Of a stretch of DNA of 46,405 nt, positions 18,279 through 25,989 are shown one piece after another. The stretch comes from Oscillospiraceae bacterium (GTDB taxonomy: Bacteria; Bacillota; Clostridia; Oscillospirales; Oscillospiraceae), in assembly GCA_015068245.1 (NCBI GenBank), contig SVKU01000005.1:78847-125251 (forward strand), given 5' to 3'. The notes beneath the pieces were generated by a model. The model saw only the letters and a list, made by a program, of their open reading frames with translations. It was not told the DNA's origin and ran no database searches. Each line of letters begins with the position of its first letter. Position 1 is the first letter of the stretch. The position numbers and the translations under genes are program-made.

Positions 18279-19107
18279 AATCAAGTTCCCCGGTAGTTCT
18301 TGGTATGGTATAATTCCCCAACAAATAGCAAAACGGCAGGTGTGGTTGTAGTTCCCCGGTAGTTCTTGGTATGGTATAATATACTGTCCATGATTGAATC
18401 AATATCATTCGTTGTAGTTCCCCGGTAGTTCTTGGTATGGTATAATAACTCAGATGGAGATTTTAAAGAACCTAATGTTGTAGTTCCCCGGTAGTTCTTG
18501 GTATGGTATAATGACGGTTATAAAGTCGGCGGCTACATTGCAGTTGTAGTTCCCCGGTAGTTCTTGGTATGGTATAATATTATCGATACTTGAAGCCGGA
18601 TTCATTGAGTTGTAGTTCCCCGGTAGTTCTTGGTATGGTATAATGTTAATGCGGTCAAGCACGTTATGCGTGTTGTTGTAGTTCCCCGGTAGTTCTTGGT
18701 ATGGTATAATTGTGCTGCCTGCATACCCGCTATGTATTCAGTTGTAGTTCCCCGGTAGTTCTTGGTATGGTATAATCCGGCTGTCATTTTCTTCTTATAG
18801 TTTGTTGTTGTAGTTCCCCGGTAGTTCTTGGTATGGTATAATTGGTCTTTATGGTAAGCAGGTAATCGTAATAGTTGTAGTTCCCCGGTAGTTCTTGGTA
18901 TGGTATAATGGATTTCACACAGAGGGATATGAGACAATAGTTGTAGTTCCCCGGTAGTTCTTGGTATGGTATAATCTCGCTATCGCTCGCAATACCGCCT
19001 ACGCGGTTGTAGTTCCCCGGTAGTTCTTGGTATGGTATAATCTGTCAATCTTTGTTCTGTCGAGAGTAAGTGTTGTAGTTCCCCGGTAGTTCTTGGTATG
19101 GTATAAT
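18279..19107 (+). CRISPR. Type II-C CRISPR array, 13 repeats and 12 spacers
   Basis: The 36-bp repeats begin GTTGTAGTTCCCC and end TATGGTATAAT. Repeat starts: 18279, 18345, 18411, 18477, 18543, 18609, 18675, 18741, 18807, 18874, 18940, 19006, 19072. Spacers are 30 bp, except the ninth (18843-18873), which is 31 bp. The first repeat is degenerate at its 5' end (AATCAAG instead of GTTGTAG); the other twelve are identical as read. GTTG at the 5' end gives the plus strand as the crRNA sense, so the array is transcribed toward cas2. The 3' end of each repeat, TGGTATAAT, is a perfect extended -10, so each repeat can start a transcript inside the next spacer. I could not search the spacers against phage databases. 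Confidence 0.99.
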
Positions 19108-19114
19108 AGACTAC

Positions 19115-19156
19115 CAAAAAACTCCGTCAAACCAACAGGTTTGGCGGAGTTTTTCT
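19115..19156. terminator. Bidirectional terminator between array and cas2
   Basis: AAAAACTCCGTCAAACC-AACA-GGTTTGGCGGAGTTTTT: a perfect stem with A-run and T-run, so it can end both array and cas-operon transcripts. Only about 7 bp separate it from the last repeat, so there is no long AT-rich leader on this side. Confidence 0.9.
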
Positions 19157-19197
19157 GCAAAAACGAGGAAACAATTGTGCGTTTTAAGATTATTTTT

Positions 19198-19518
19198 TCA
19201 AAAAATAGTCAGCTGCTCATTTTGAAACGGCTGATCCGCTTCGGAGAAATTGCCCAAAAGAATGTCTATGGCTTCAAACTGTTTTTCTGTAATGACCATC
19301 ATGCGGATGGCACCATTGTCCGGCAAAGCACGCTTCACTCTGGCTTTATGTTTTTCTACCGCATCGGTTCCGTTACAGATACGGGCATAAACAGAGTATT
19401 GAAGCATATGGTAACCGTCATTCAGCAGGAAATTCCTGAACCGGGTGGCTTCCCGACGCTGACTTTTGGTTTTGACAGGCAGGTCAAAAAATATCAGAAT
19501 TCTCATAAACTTATTCAT
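19198..19518 (-). CDS. cas2: CRISPR-associated endoribonuclease/integration protein Cas2
   Basis: 106 aa. Begins MNKFMRILIFFDLPVKTKSQRREATRFRNFLLNDGYHMLQYSVYARI, the type II Cas2 signature, with the conserved Asp in FFDLPV. It ends with the usual short acidic/hydrophobic tail. It bridges two Cas1 dimers in the spacer integrase. Its ATG overlaps the end of cas1 by 8 bp, so translation is coupled. An internal ATG (MRILIFFD) is an alternative start. It is the last gene of the cas operon. Confidence 0.96.
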   Translation of the reverse strand: MNKFMRILIFFDLPVKTKSQRREATRFRNFLLNDGYHMLQYSVYARICNGTDAVEKHKARVKRALPDNGAIRMMVITEKQFEAIDILLGNFSEADQPFQNEQLTIF

Positions 19519-20410
19519 AGCTGTGTTGTTTCAGTTCCACCAATTGAGGAAGCAGGAGCTTAGGCTCTCCGGAGCCGAAAGAGCGGCTTAAACTCTGCAC
19601 CAGACGTTCTGCGGCATATGCCACGCTGTGATGCTGACCTCCGGAAAGAATGTCCAGATTCATGCAATTGAACAGCATGCGCTTTGTTTCGGGAGTAAGC
19701 TCATCTTCCTTATTAACATATCTGGTGACCATCATATCCACCACGGGTCTGAATGGTTCCATCAGGTCATCTGCCAGGTTAAAGCTGTTCAATGTATTTC
19801 TGTGATGCAGTCCAAAAGCCGAAGTGAAGCCGTATACCGCCAGATAGCGTGCCATTGAACCACGCAGGATAGCATAACCATAATTGAGTGCTGCATTTCT
19901 GCCATCTTCCTCCCCTCTGGCAAAGCCTTTGCCGAAAAGAACGGAAAAATATTTCTGCGCTGCCGTAGCTTCCACGTTTTCACTGTCTCCCGATTTTACC
20001 CGCTCCGCCATCAGTTCAAGTCTCTCCGCTTCGTCATCCATTCCGTTGAGTCTGAGACATTGCGCCTGATTGTTCACCTTTGCTTTGACAATGCTTTGCC
20101 AAAGTCTCTTTTTTAACGGTTCGGATGCATCGAGTTGAGAACGGAGCACATACAGCTCACGGCTATGGTTGGCATAGGGTGTAAGCACAGCGCAGGGCAA
20201 ATGCTTTTCATCACAGACAAAAAGAGCGCAGCCGCTCTGTCCCAGAAAGGACAGGGCGGCTGCTGTTATAACAGACTGTCTGTTTTCAAGCATAATGGCA
20301 GAAATATCCTCCACCGGCACGCTGTGTTCCGTGTCGGTTTTAACGATAAGCTGACTCCGTCTTACGGATAGGTTAGCAGGACTTTCGATAATGATATTTC
20401 TGAATGCCAT
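19511..20410 (-). CDS. cas1: CRISPR-associated integrase Cas1 (type II)
   Basis: 299 aa. Catalyses spacer integration with Cas2. Metal-binding residues are visible: Glu147 in NVEATAAQKYF, His203 in AFGLHHRNTLNSFNLADD, and Glu218 in LMEPFRPVVD. The N-terminal beta domain starts MAFRNIIIESPANLSVRRSQLIV, typical of type II Cas1. The ribosome binding site AAAAGGAGGT is made of the last codons and stop of cas9 (AGG AGG TAA), with the ATG only 4 bp beyond, so cas1 translation is tied to cas9. No csn2 or cas4 follows, which defines subtype II-C. Confidence 0.98.
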   Translation of the reverse strand: MAFRNIIIESPANLSVRRSQLIVKTDTEHSVPVEDISAIMLENRQSVITAAALSFLGQSGCALFVCDEKHLPCAVLTPYANHSRELYVLRSQLDASEPLKKRLWQSIVKAKVNNQAQCLRLNGMDDEAERLELMAERVKSGDSENVEATAAQKYFSVLFGKGFARGEEDGRNAALNYGYAILRGSMARYLAVYGFTSAFGLHHRNTLNSFNLADDLMEPFRPVVDMMVTRYVNKEDELTPETKRMLFNCMNLDILSGGQHHSVAYAAERLVQSLSRSFGSGEPKLLLPQLVELKQHSYE

Positions 20411-20414
20411 ATGC

Positions 20415-23400
20415 TTACCTCCTTTTGATATTAAAAGGCTGACGTTTTTCTTTTCCTACTTTGTGGTATTCTCCCAGAACATCCACAGTGTACTTTGTCA
20501 TGGATGCCAGGGTTTTTATGCCTATTCCTCGTGCTTTGTATGCATTGTCATGGGTTACGCCTGCTATGGCTCCTGTCGAGATATCTGCTCCCGTGTAATA
20601 CAATAACATGCTTTTGTCTGAAAGAGTTTCCGGCAGCGAGCTGCCTTTATTGCTTACGCTTAATGTGATCACTTTCTTGTGGCAAACTTCCACCAAGTCA
20701 TTGGGATAAAGGCTGAAAACAAAGTCCTCATCCTTCATCTCTTTCCACTCAGAATATGGCTTATGTGCTAAACATGCCTTATTGGGAAGTTCCGGCTTCA
20801 GGGTGTCGGCAACATAAATGGGCACAAGATAATAACCATCGTTTTCAACATGGAACACATCTATCCTGACCATTGAATCATTGTCTGCCACTCCCTTACC
20901 ATCGTGGAGTGAAACATTCAAAGTTGTGGGTTCGTATACCTTGACTTTCTTTACGATGGGACCCGGTGTGCCGTCACTTTTAGGTTTATGAAAGTCTTCG
21001 GCAAAGGCTTTCTTGCCGTCTCCGCCAAAGGCTTCCAGACGTTTCTTCAGGGCATCATACAAAAGGCGATCACTGTTGGGGTCGTAATAGTTTTCTATTT
21101 CACCGTTTTTCAGTTTAAGCTCTGTGATGCTCTTTTTGACAACTACTTTGCCATCATCCAAAGCTCTTGGGCTTTTTACGGTATCCTTATGAGCCGCACC
21201 GGAAACCTTTCTGTTTGGCATTCTGGAAACAAAAATCGGTTTTTCGGGAACCGGAATTAAGCCAAGCTCATACATGGGAAGTTTAAGCTCACTGATAACT
21301 CTGCCGGGATCATCTTCAAGCCGGGCTTCCAGTTCCTTGCGGAAGTTCGGCCACGGGTATGGGAACTGACGGATAACTTCTCCGGTATCCGGATCGTATG
21401 CCACGCTGGCCACGTCCGTTGGACTGTATTCGCACTCGCGATATGCGGAGTAACGGGAGATCTGCTGTATCATGCCGTCAGTGGTGCAGGCAACGGTCAG
21501 TGCGTCCACCGCATGATGGAGATCGCCGTCCTCTCGAATCTTGGTAATTCCCCAGCGTTTGCGCATATAGGACGTAACTGCGCCATTAACAGCGGTGACT
21601 TTTTTCTTTCTGCCGCAGTCGGATGGTGCGAACTCCAGATTGTCGTTGATGTAGTTGAGCAGGAATCTGGAAGCGGTTTTTGTATCCTGCAAATTGCGGT
21701 CTATAAACTTCTTTTTATCGTCGTCCGTAATAGTTTCTGTAAGCAGTATTTTGCGTTTTTTGCTATCTCGAACGCAGGCATTTACCCAAACGATGAACTT
21801 GTCTCTGCGTTCTCCCGTCAGATATTGCAGCGGAAGCCTGTTGCCCTTGTCGCGGTTTTCTTTTGTCAGTACAAGGACTTTATTCTTGTAGCTGTCGTCA
21901 AAGCTGATGCTGTAGGGGATGATATGGTCAACTTCGGTATACCCCGGTTCAAGCAATCTTTCCAGCGAGATGTTCTTTTGAGAATAGGCACAAACTCCGC
22001 CCTGCTCCTCATACAGTTTCATCTTTACGATGTCAAGACCGGAAGCGTTGTGCCAACCGTATTCGGACTGTATGCGCTCAAGAACAGCTGCGTTTTTAGC
22101 CCGATTATCCTCATTTTCCTTTTTAATTTTCGTTCTCTCGTTAAAATTCTTGGACATTTCCCGGGCTAGCTCGATATTAACATATATTGGGCTTTCGCCC
22201 TGATCTCTGACGATCGCATTGATCACCTTGACCGTCTGGGATATGGAGCGTTTGACCACCGGACTGGTGATGCTTTCCATATCTTCTTCAGACAGATGCA
22301 GCAGCTTGCTTTTTTCGCCGCCGCTGTGAGCCTTGAAGTCAAATCCTGCTGCTGCACAGGCATCATTATAGTTCATGCCCTGTTCAAGGAAAGGGATAAG
22401 CTCGTTGCAGGCTTTGACAGACAGATGACCGAATCCTGAAAAGTTTCCTATGCCTTCGGCTGCATCGATATCAACCGTCTCAAGCCCAGCTTCCGTGAGA
22501 TACTCGGTAATTTTTTCGGATGTCTTGTAATAAGACAACGCCGTACCAATAGCATTGCGGTGTTCTATGGGCATACCGACGATGCGACCTTTAGAAACCT
22601 TGTCCAGGGCTTTGCGCATCTTATGATAGCTTTTCAAATAAGAAAACTTTTCTTTTTTCTCAGATTCTTCCACAGCCACATCATCGGCGTAATGCACTAG
22701 GTTAAAGGTGTATTCCTCCGGGATGGGCAGCTCTTTTCTTATCTTGGCATATGTAATGCTTTCGCTTTTGTGAGCCATATCAAGCAGCTTTGTCCTCTGC
22801 TCCGAATTAAGGGTGATGCTGCTGCCGCCGGAAACAAGCCGCAGATGGTTCATCTTTTCAAGCAGATTGAAATACTCAAAAGAGTAGGTCGCTTTTGCCG
22901 CTCTGGGCTCTTCCGGATAGAACGTACATCTGCCAACCATTTTTTCTATCTGGTTGCCCGCATACGGGCTGTTGCCGCCGGGTCCTTCATCAAAGGAACG
23001 CTGGCTTAGAAGAATGGACAGGTAAGCTGATTCCAGTTCCTCCGATGCAAACTTTGCTCCAAAGCCTCGCTGCGCAGAAAAAATCTTTCGAACTTCTTCT
23101 TCCACCATCGAGCGGTCAACTGTGGCAATATAATCCCCGCCTTTGTTTCTCTTGCTCTGCTCAAAAAGCGGGTCTTTCAAAAACATTTCGCCGACAGTAC
23201 GGTAGCCTTTTTCTTCCATACGCTGTCTGTTTTCACTTACCGCTGTCAGCAGTTTTCCATCCTCTGCGGAGGCTCCTTCCTTACGATTGGACCTGAAACC
23301 TCTTCGTTGGGAAATATGAATCAGCATGCGGGCAAATTCCGCACGAGTAACAGCTTCGTCCAACGCTTTTACACGGAGAGAATAAATATCTTCCAACTTG

Positions 23401-23687
23401 CCGTTGAACAGATTGTCCAATTCGCTCTGCGATATTACATTTGAGTTTATGAGCAAGTTTCGAATACGTTCATTCCTGTGGCGATGACGTCTTGTGCGTC
23501 TTCTTGCTCCTCGTGCTTCTCTTCTGGGTGCCGCAAGGGACGCTCCGGTCTTAGGATGTTCGGCAGCAGTAAAAATCCGGGATCCCATTTTTAAGATACC
23601 GCAGGGTTTTTCGCTTTCATCAAGTTTTACAACAGCCCAACCAACCGAAGCTATACCAACGTCAAGACCGATTGCGTATTTATTCAT
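20415..23687 (-). CDS. cas9: Cas9 endonuclease, type II-C, 1090 aa
   Basis: RNA-guided double-strand DNA nuclease, 1090 aa, in the small II-C size class. RuvC-I is YAIGLDVGIASVGWAVV with Asp9. The arginine-rich bridge helix is about residues 55-78. RuvC-II is IYVNIELARE with Glu506. HNH is YTEVDHIIPYS with Asp587/His588 and Asn611 in ENRDKGN. RuvC-III is DLHHAVDALTVA with His725 and Asp728. All catalytic residues are intact. The last 250 or so residues form the PAM-interacting region. The ATG at 23687 follows AGGAGGGATCAAG; the 12 extra upstream residues lack a ribosome binding site. The tracrRNA lies directly upstream on the same strand. Confidence 0.98.
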   Translation of the reverse strand: MNKYAIGLDVGIASVGWAVVKLDESEKPCGILKMGSRIFTAAEHPKTGASLAAPRREARGARRRTRRHRHRNERIRNLLINSNVISQSELDNLFNGKLEDIYSLRVKALDEAVTRAEFARMLIHISQRRGFRSNRKEGASAEDGKLLTAVSENRQRMEEKGYRTVGEMFLKDPLFEQSKRNKGGDYIATVDRSMVEEEVRKIFSAQRGFGAKFASEELESAYLSILLSQRSFDEGPGGNSPYAGNQIEKMVGRCTFYPEEPRAAKATYSFEYFNLLEKMNHLRLVSGGSSITLNSEQRTKLLDMAHKSESITYAKIRKELPIPEEYTFNLVHYADDVAVEESEKKEKFSYLKSYHKMRKALDKVSKGRIVGMPIEHRNAIGTALSYYKTSEKITEYLTEAGLETVDIDAAEGIGNFSGFGHLSVKACNELIPFLEQGMNYNDACAAAGFDFKAHSGGEKSKLLHLSEEDMESITSPVVKRSISQTVKVINAIVRDQGESPIYVNIELAREMSKNFNERTKIKKENEDNRAKNAAVLERIQSEYGWHNASGLDIVKMKLYEEQGGVCAYSQKNISLERLLEPGYTEVDHIIPYSISFDDSYKNKVLVLTKENRDKGNRLPLQYLTGERRDKFIVWVNACVRDSKKRKILLTETITDDDKKKFIDRNLQDTKTASRFLLNYINDNLEFAPSDCGRKKKVTAVNGAVTSYMRKRWGITKIREDGDLHHAVDALTVACTTDGMIQQISRYSAYRECEYSPTDVASVAYDPDTGEVIRQFPYPWPNFRKELEARLEDDPGRVISELKLPMYELGLIPVPEKPIFVSRMPNRKVSGAAHKDTVKSPRALDDGKVVVKKSITELKLKNGEIENYYDPNSDRLLYDALKKRLEAFGGDGKKAFAEDFHKPKSDGTPGPIVKKVKVYEPTTLNVSLHDGKGVADNDSMVRIDVFHVENDGYYLVPIYVADTLKPELPNKACLAHKPYSEWKEMKDEDFVFSLYPNDLVEVCHKKVITLSVSNKGSSLPETLSDKSMLLYYTGADISTGAIAGVTHDNAYKARGIGIKTLASMTKYTVDVLGEYHKVGKEKRQPFNIKRR

Positions 23688-23732
23688 CTTGATCCCTCCT
23701 GAACCAATTCTCTCGTTATGCAAACCGCCCCA

Positions 23733-23828
23733 TAAAGAGATAACGCCCCACGAAATGCGAGGCGTCAGAGCTCTTCGGTTTACTACCTTATCATAGTAAC
23801 CCGATAGTCCTTGGTATGGTATAAGAAC
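23733..23828 (-). ncRNA. tracrRNA, encoded in the leader of cas9
   Basis: On the minus strand the 5' part is an anti-repeat complementary to the array repeat (23790-23825, 28 of 36 positions match on the plus strand). It is followed by GATAAGGTAGTAAACC (nexus-like) and then a 9-bp hairpin ACGCCTCGC-ATTTC-GTGGGGCGT (23743-23765) with TATCTCTTT after it. The order anti-repeat, AUAAGG, nexus, G/C hairpin is that of known II-C tracrRNAs such as N. meningitidis. The 3' end is estimated from the hairpin and the weak U-rich tail. The transcript may continue into cas9 and be processed. Confidence 0.85.
23790..23825 (+). repeat. Degenerate CRISPR repeat copy (anti-repeat)
   Basis: Aligned to the array repeat it differs at positions 1, 3, 4, 9, 10, 15, 20 and 36. 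It shares the uninterrupted 15-mer CTTGGTATGGTATAA. It is a single copy with no spacer neighbours, as expected for a tracrRNA anti-repeat. It also keeps an extended -10-like TGGTATAAG on the plus strand. Confidence 0.9.
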
Positions 23829-23834
23829 AATTTC

Positions 23835-23863
23835 AAGTTAACATACATAAACGTGATTGTCAA
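23835..23863 (-). promoter_or_regulatory. Promoter of tracrRNA and cas9
   Basis: Minus strand: -35 TTGACA (23858-23863), 17 bp, -10 TAACTT (23835-23840). The predicted start near 23828 is right at the anti-repeat. I see no separate promoter between the tracrRNA hairpin and cas9, so both probably share this one. Confidence 0.75.
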
Positions 23864-24068
23864 GTTTTTCACAACATTTTTCGCTCATAACCCAAAAACT
23901 TCTTGCTTTCCGGGCAAATTTAGCAGTTTCTTTTTACGCCGCACAACAACATCTGATAATCCTTATTACATATTATTAAAAAATTTTAAATTTCATCATT
24001 TTTCTGTGGAAAGTTGCCTCCTTACGCTGTATAATAGTCATAATAGGCATTTTTCGGAGGAAAAAACA

Positions 24069-24830
24069 ATGACTCTTACTGAAGCTGCGCTGAAGCGCAA
24101 GTCCATTCGTTCCTACCACATGGACGAGTTGGACGAACAGACAATAGACGAACTGGTGGACTTCATATCCGATCTTGAGGTTCCCTTTGCCAGCATAGAT
24201 TGGAATTTCGATATTCTTCCTTTTGAAGATATGTGCCGTCTAGTGGGCGGTGTGCCTGTACTTCACGCTCCCCATTACCTTGTTATCCGCTCTGAAAAGA
24301 TTAAGGGCTGCCTGCAGAATGCCGGTTATCTTGGCGAAATGGCCGTTCTTTATCTGACCTCACGGGGCATCGCTTCCTGCTGGCAGGGCGGCCTTGAAGC
24401 CGAAAACGATTTTCCCGACTGTCTGCCCTACATAACCGCCGTGGCTTTCGGTATGTCCGACGAGCCTTTCAGGGCTGACGGCGAAGAAATAAAGCGCAAA
24501 GGCATCAATTCCATTGCCGCCGGTGACCTTAAGGGCGACCTTGGCAAAATGATAGAGTGTGCCCGAATCGCTCCCACCTTTATGGCAAAGCAGCCCTGTC
24601 GTTTTACTGCGCTGAACAGCCGTATCCATGTGTACCGCATAAAGGGCCTTATCCGCATACCCCACATTACATGGCAGCAGTGTATAGACGTTGGTGTTGC
24701 TCTTGCCCATATAGATGCCGTGGCAAAGGAACTTGACTACTCAATCAAGGTCGAGATCCAGGATCCACCTCCCGAGTGGAACAAAAACGTATATCAGTGC
24801 ACCATTCATACAAGCAAAAACGAGGGCTGA
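24069..24830 (+). CDS. Nitroreductase-family protein
   Basis: 253 aa. The start MTLTEAALKRKSIRSYHMDELDEQTIDEL has the family's R-x-S-x-R FMN-phosphate motif (RKSIRSY). A central HAPHYLVIRSEK and NAGYLGEMAVLYLTSRGIASCWQGG match the FMN-binding core of the larger TM1586-type nitroreductases, which carry two half domains. The ATG is preceded by GGAGG at 6-7 bp. It would reduce flavin-accessible electrophiles using NAD(P)H; the substrate is unknown. The 200 bp upstream are AT-rich and include a TATAAT at 24029-24034 but no clear -35. Confidence 0.75.
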   Translation: MTLTEAALKRKSIRSYHMDELDEQTIDELVDFISDLEVPFASIDWNFDILPFEDMCRLVGGVPVLHAPHYLVIRSEKIKGCLQNAGYLGEMAVLYLTSRGIASCWQGGLEAENDFPDCLPYITAVAFGMSDEPFRADGEEIKRKGINSIAAGDLKGDLGKMIECARIAPTFMAKQPCRFTALNSRIHVYRIKGLIRIPHITWQQCIDVGVALAHIDAVAKELDYSIKVEIQDPPPEWNKNVYQCTIHTSKNEG

Positions 24831-24844
24831 GGTTACACTTATTA

Positions 24845-24949
24845 GCCTCTCCCTTTGGGAGATGTGGCGACGAAGTCGCCGGAGAGGGCCCTCTCAGTCA
24901 GCAAGGTCAGCGAGCTGACCTCACTTGACAGATCTCCAGAGGGAAAGCC
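24845..24949. repeat. Dispersed palindromic element, CTCCCTC / GGAG family (copy 2)
   Basis: GCCTCTCCCTTTGGGAGATG, then GTGGCGACGAAGTCGCCGGAGA, then CTCTCAGTCAGC...GCTGAC and CTCCAGAGGGAAAGCC. It has the same block order as 5579-5705. It lies in the 156-bp gap between the nitroreductase and degV. Confidence 0.75.
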
Positions 24950-24986
24950 GGTATTCCTCTTACACGTTCTGAAAGGATTGAAATAC

Positions 24987-25838
24987 ATGAAAAAAGTCGT
25001 TATCACGACTGACAGCAGCAGCGATGTCCCCGCCGAAATGGCCAGGGAACTTGGAGTCTCCATTCTTCCCATTCCCATCACCATAGGCGATAAAAGTTAT
25101 ATAGACAACGGTATAGACATCACACCCGAGGATATTTATGCCGCTAATGACAACGACGGTCTTGCTGCAAAAACCGCAGCTCTTTCCATGGCGGAATACT
25201 ATGACTTTTTCAAGCAGTTTACAGATGATGGCTGTGCTGTTGTTCATCTGTCCATAGGCGCAGGATATTCATCTACTTATCAGAATTCCCTGACGGCAGC
25301 AGGCGAGCTTGAGGACGTGTACTCCGTGGACACCCGCACTCTCCATACCGGTATTCTGCTGCAGATACTCCACGCCTGCCAGCTGCGTGACAGCGGAATG
25401 GACGCTGCTGCAATCGCTGCAGATCTTGAGGAAACCTCCAAAAAGGTTCGCACCAGTTTCATCATCAGCCGTGTAGACTACCTCGCACGGGGTGGCCGTT
25501 GTTCCTCTATCACTGCTCTGGGCGCCAATCTTCTGAGTATTCGCCCCGCCGTCGAGCAGGTGGACGGAAAACTGAAAGTGTACAAGAAATACCGCGGCAA
25601 GCTCACTTCCTGCTGCCAGCAGTATGCAAAAGAAGCTCTAACCTCTCACGGTGAGCTTGATAAACGCTGGGTCACCGTTACCCATTCCAGTATTGCGCAG
25701 GAAACTCTCGATGCCGTTATCGAAACCGTTAAGCAAACCGCAGATTTTGATGAGATGATAGTCCTGCAGGCTGGCTGCACCATCAGTTCTCACTGCGGAC
25801 CGGACACACTGTCCGTTTGCTTTATGACCAGGGATTAG
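24987..25838 (+). CDS. DegV-family fatty-acid-binding protein
   Basis: 283 aa. Begins MKKVVITTDSSSDVPAEMARELGVSILPIPITIGDKSYIDN, the DegV N-terminus. Further signatures are KTAALSMAEYYDFF, VVHLSIGAGYSSTYQNSLTAA, SRVDYLARGGRCS and the C-terminal AGCTISSHCGPDTLSVCF. DegV proteins (FakB class) bind a fatty acid and present it to a kinase (FakA). No fakA is in the window. Ribosome binding site GAAAGG. The longer upstream reading frame runs through the palindromic element and is rejected. Confidence 0.92.
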   Translation: MKKVVITTDSSSDVPAEMARELGVSILPIPITIGDKSYIDNGIDITPEDIYAANDNDGLAAKTAALSMAEYYDFFKQFTDDGCAVVHLSIGAGYSSTYQNSLTAAGELEDVYSVDTRTLHTGILLQILHACQLRDSGMDAAAIAADLEETSKKVRTSFIISRVDYLARGGRCSSITALGANLLSIRPAVEQVDGKLKVYKKYRGKLTSCCQQYAKEALTSHGELDKRWVTVTHSSIAQETLDAVIETVKQTADFDEMIVLQAGCTISSHCGPDTLSVCFMTRD

Positions 25839-25895
25839 TTTTGCTGTCATCCTTGGCGCATCGACGGATCTTATCTCAACTAAGAAATAACTGTG

Positions 25896-25972
25896 CAGGG
25901 CGGGGGCTTGCCCCCGCCGACTTGCATTTAAGCACAACGAAACAAACGGCGGGAGCAAGCCCCCGCCCTACG
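25896..25972. repeat. Dispersed palindromic element, GGCGGGGGCTTGC family (copy 2)
   Basis: Left arm CAGGGCGGGGGCTTGCCCCC, right arm GGCGGGAGCAAGCCCCCGCC, loop of about 28 bp. It lies between degV and apbE. Its outer sequence GTAGGGCGGG matches the family at 14456-14531. Confidence 0.8.
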
Positions 25973-25989
25973 TATTTAAGAATGAAGTA

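Noticed and set aside
18450-18937. Open frames of 70 and 111 aa with repeated IIPYQELPGN and YHTKNYRGTT blocks
   Set aside because: They are translations of the CRISPR repeats and spacers in reverse; 36+30 = 66 bp is a multiple of three, so the frame stays open. Not genes.
18315-19071. Self-targeting spacers against this window
   Set aside because: By eye I found no long spacer match elsewhere in the window; a proper search is needed, so nothing is claimed.
19108-19197. csn2 or cas4 gene
   Set aside because: The space holds only a terminator; no further cas gene lies on either side, so the subtype is II-C.
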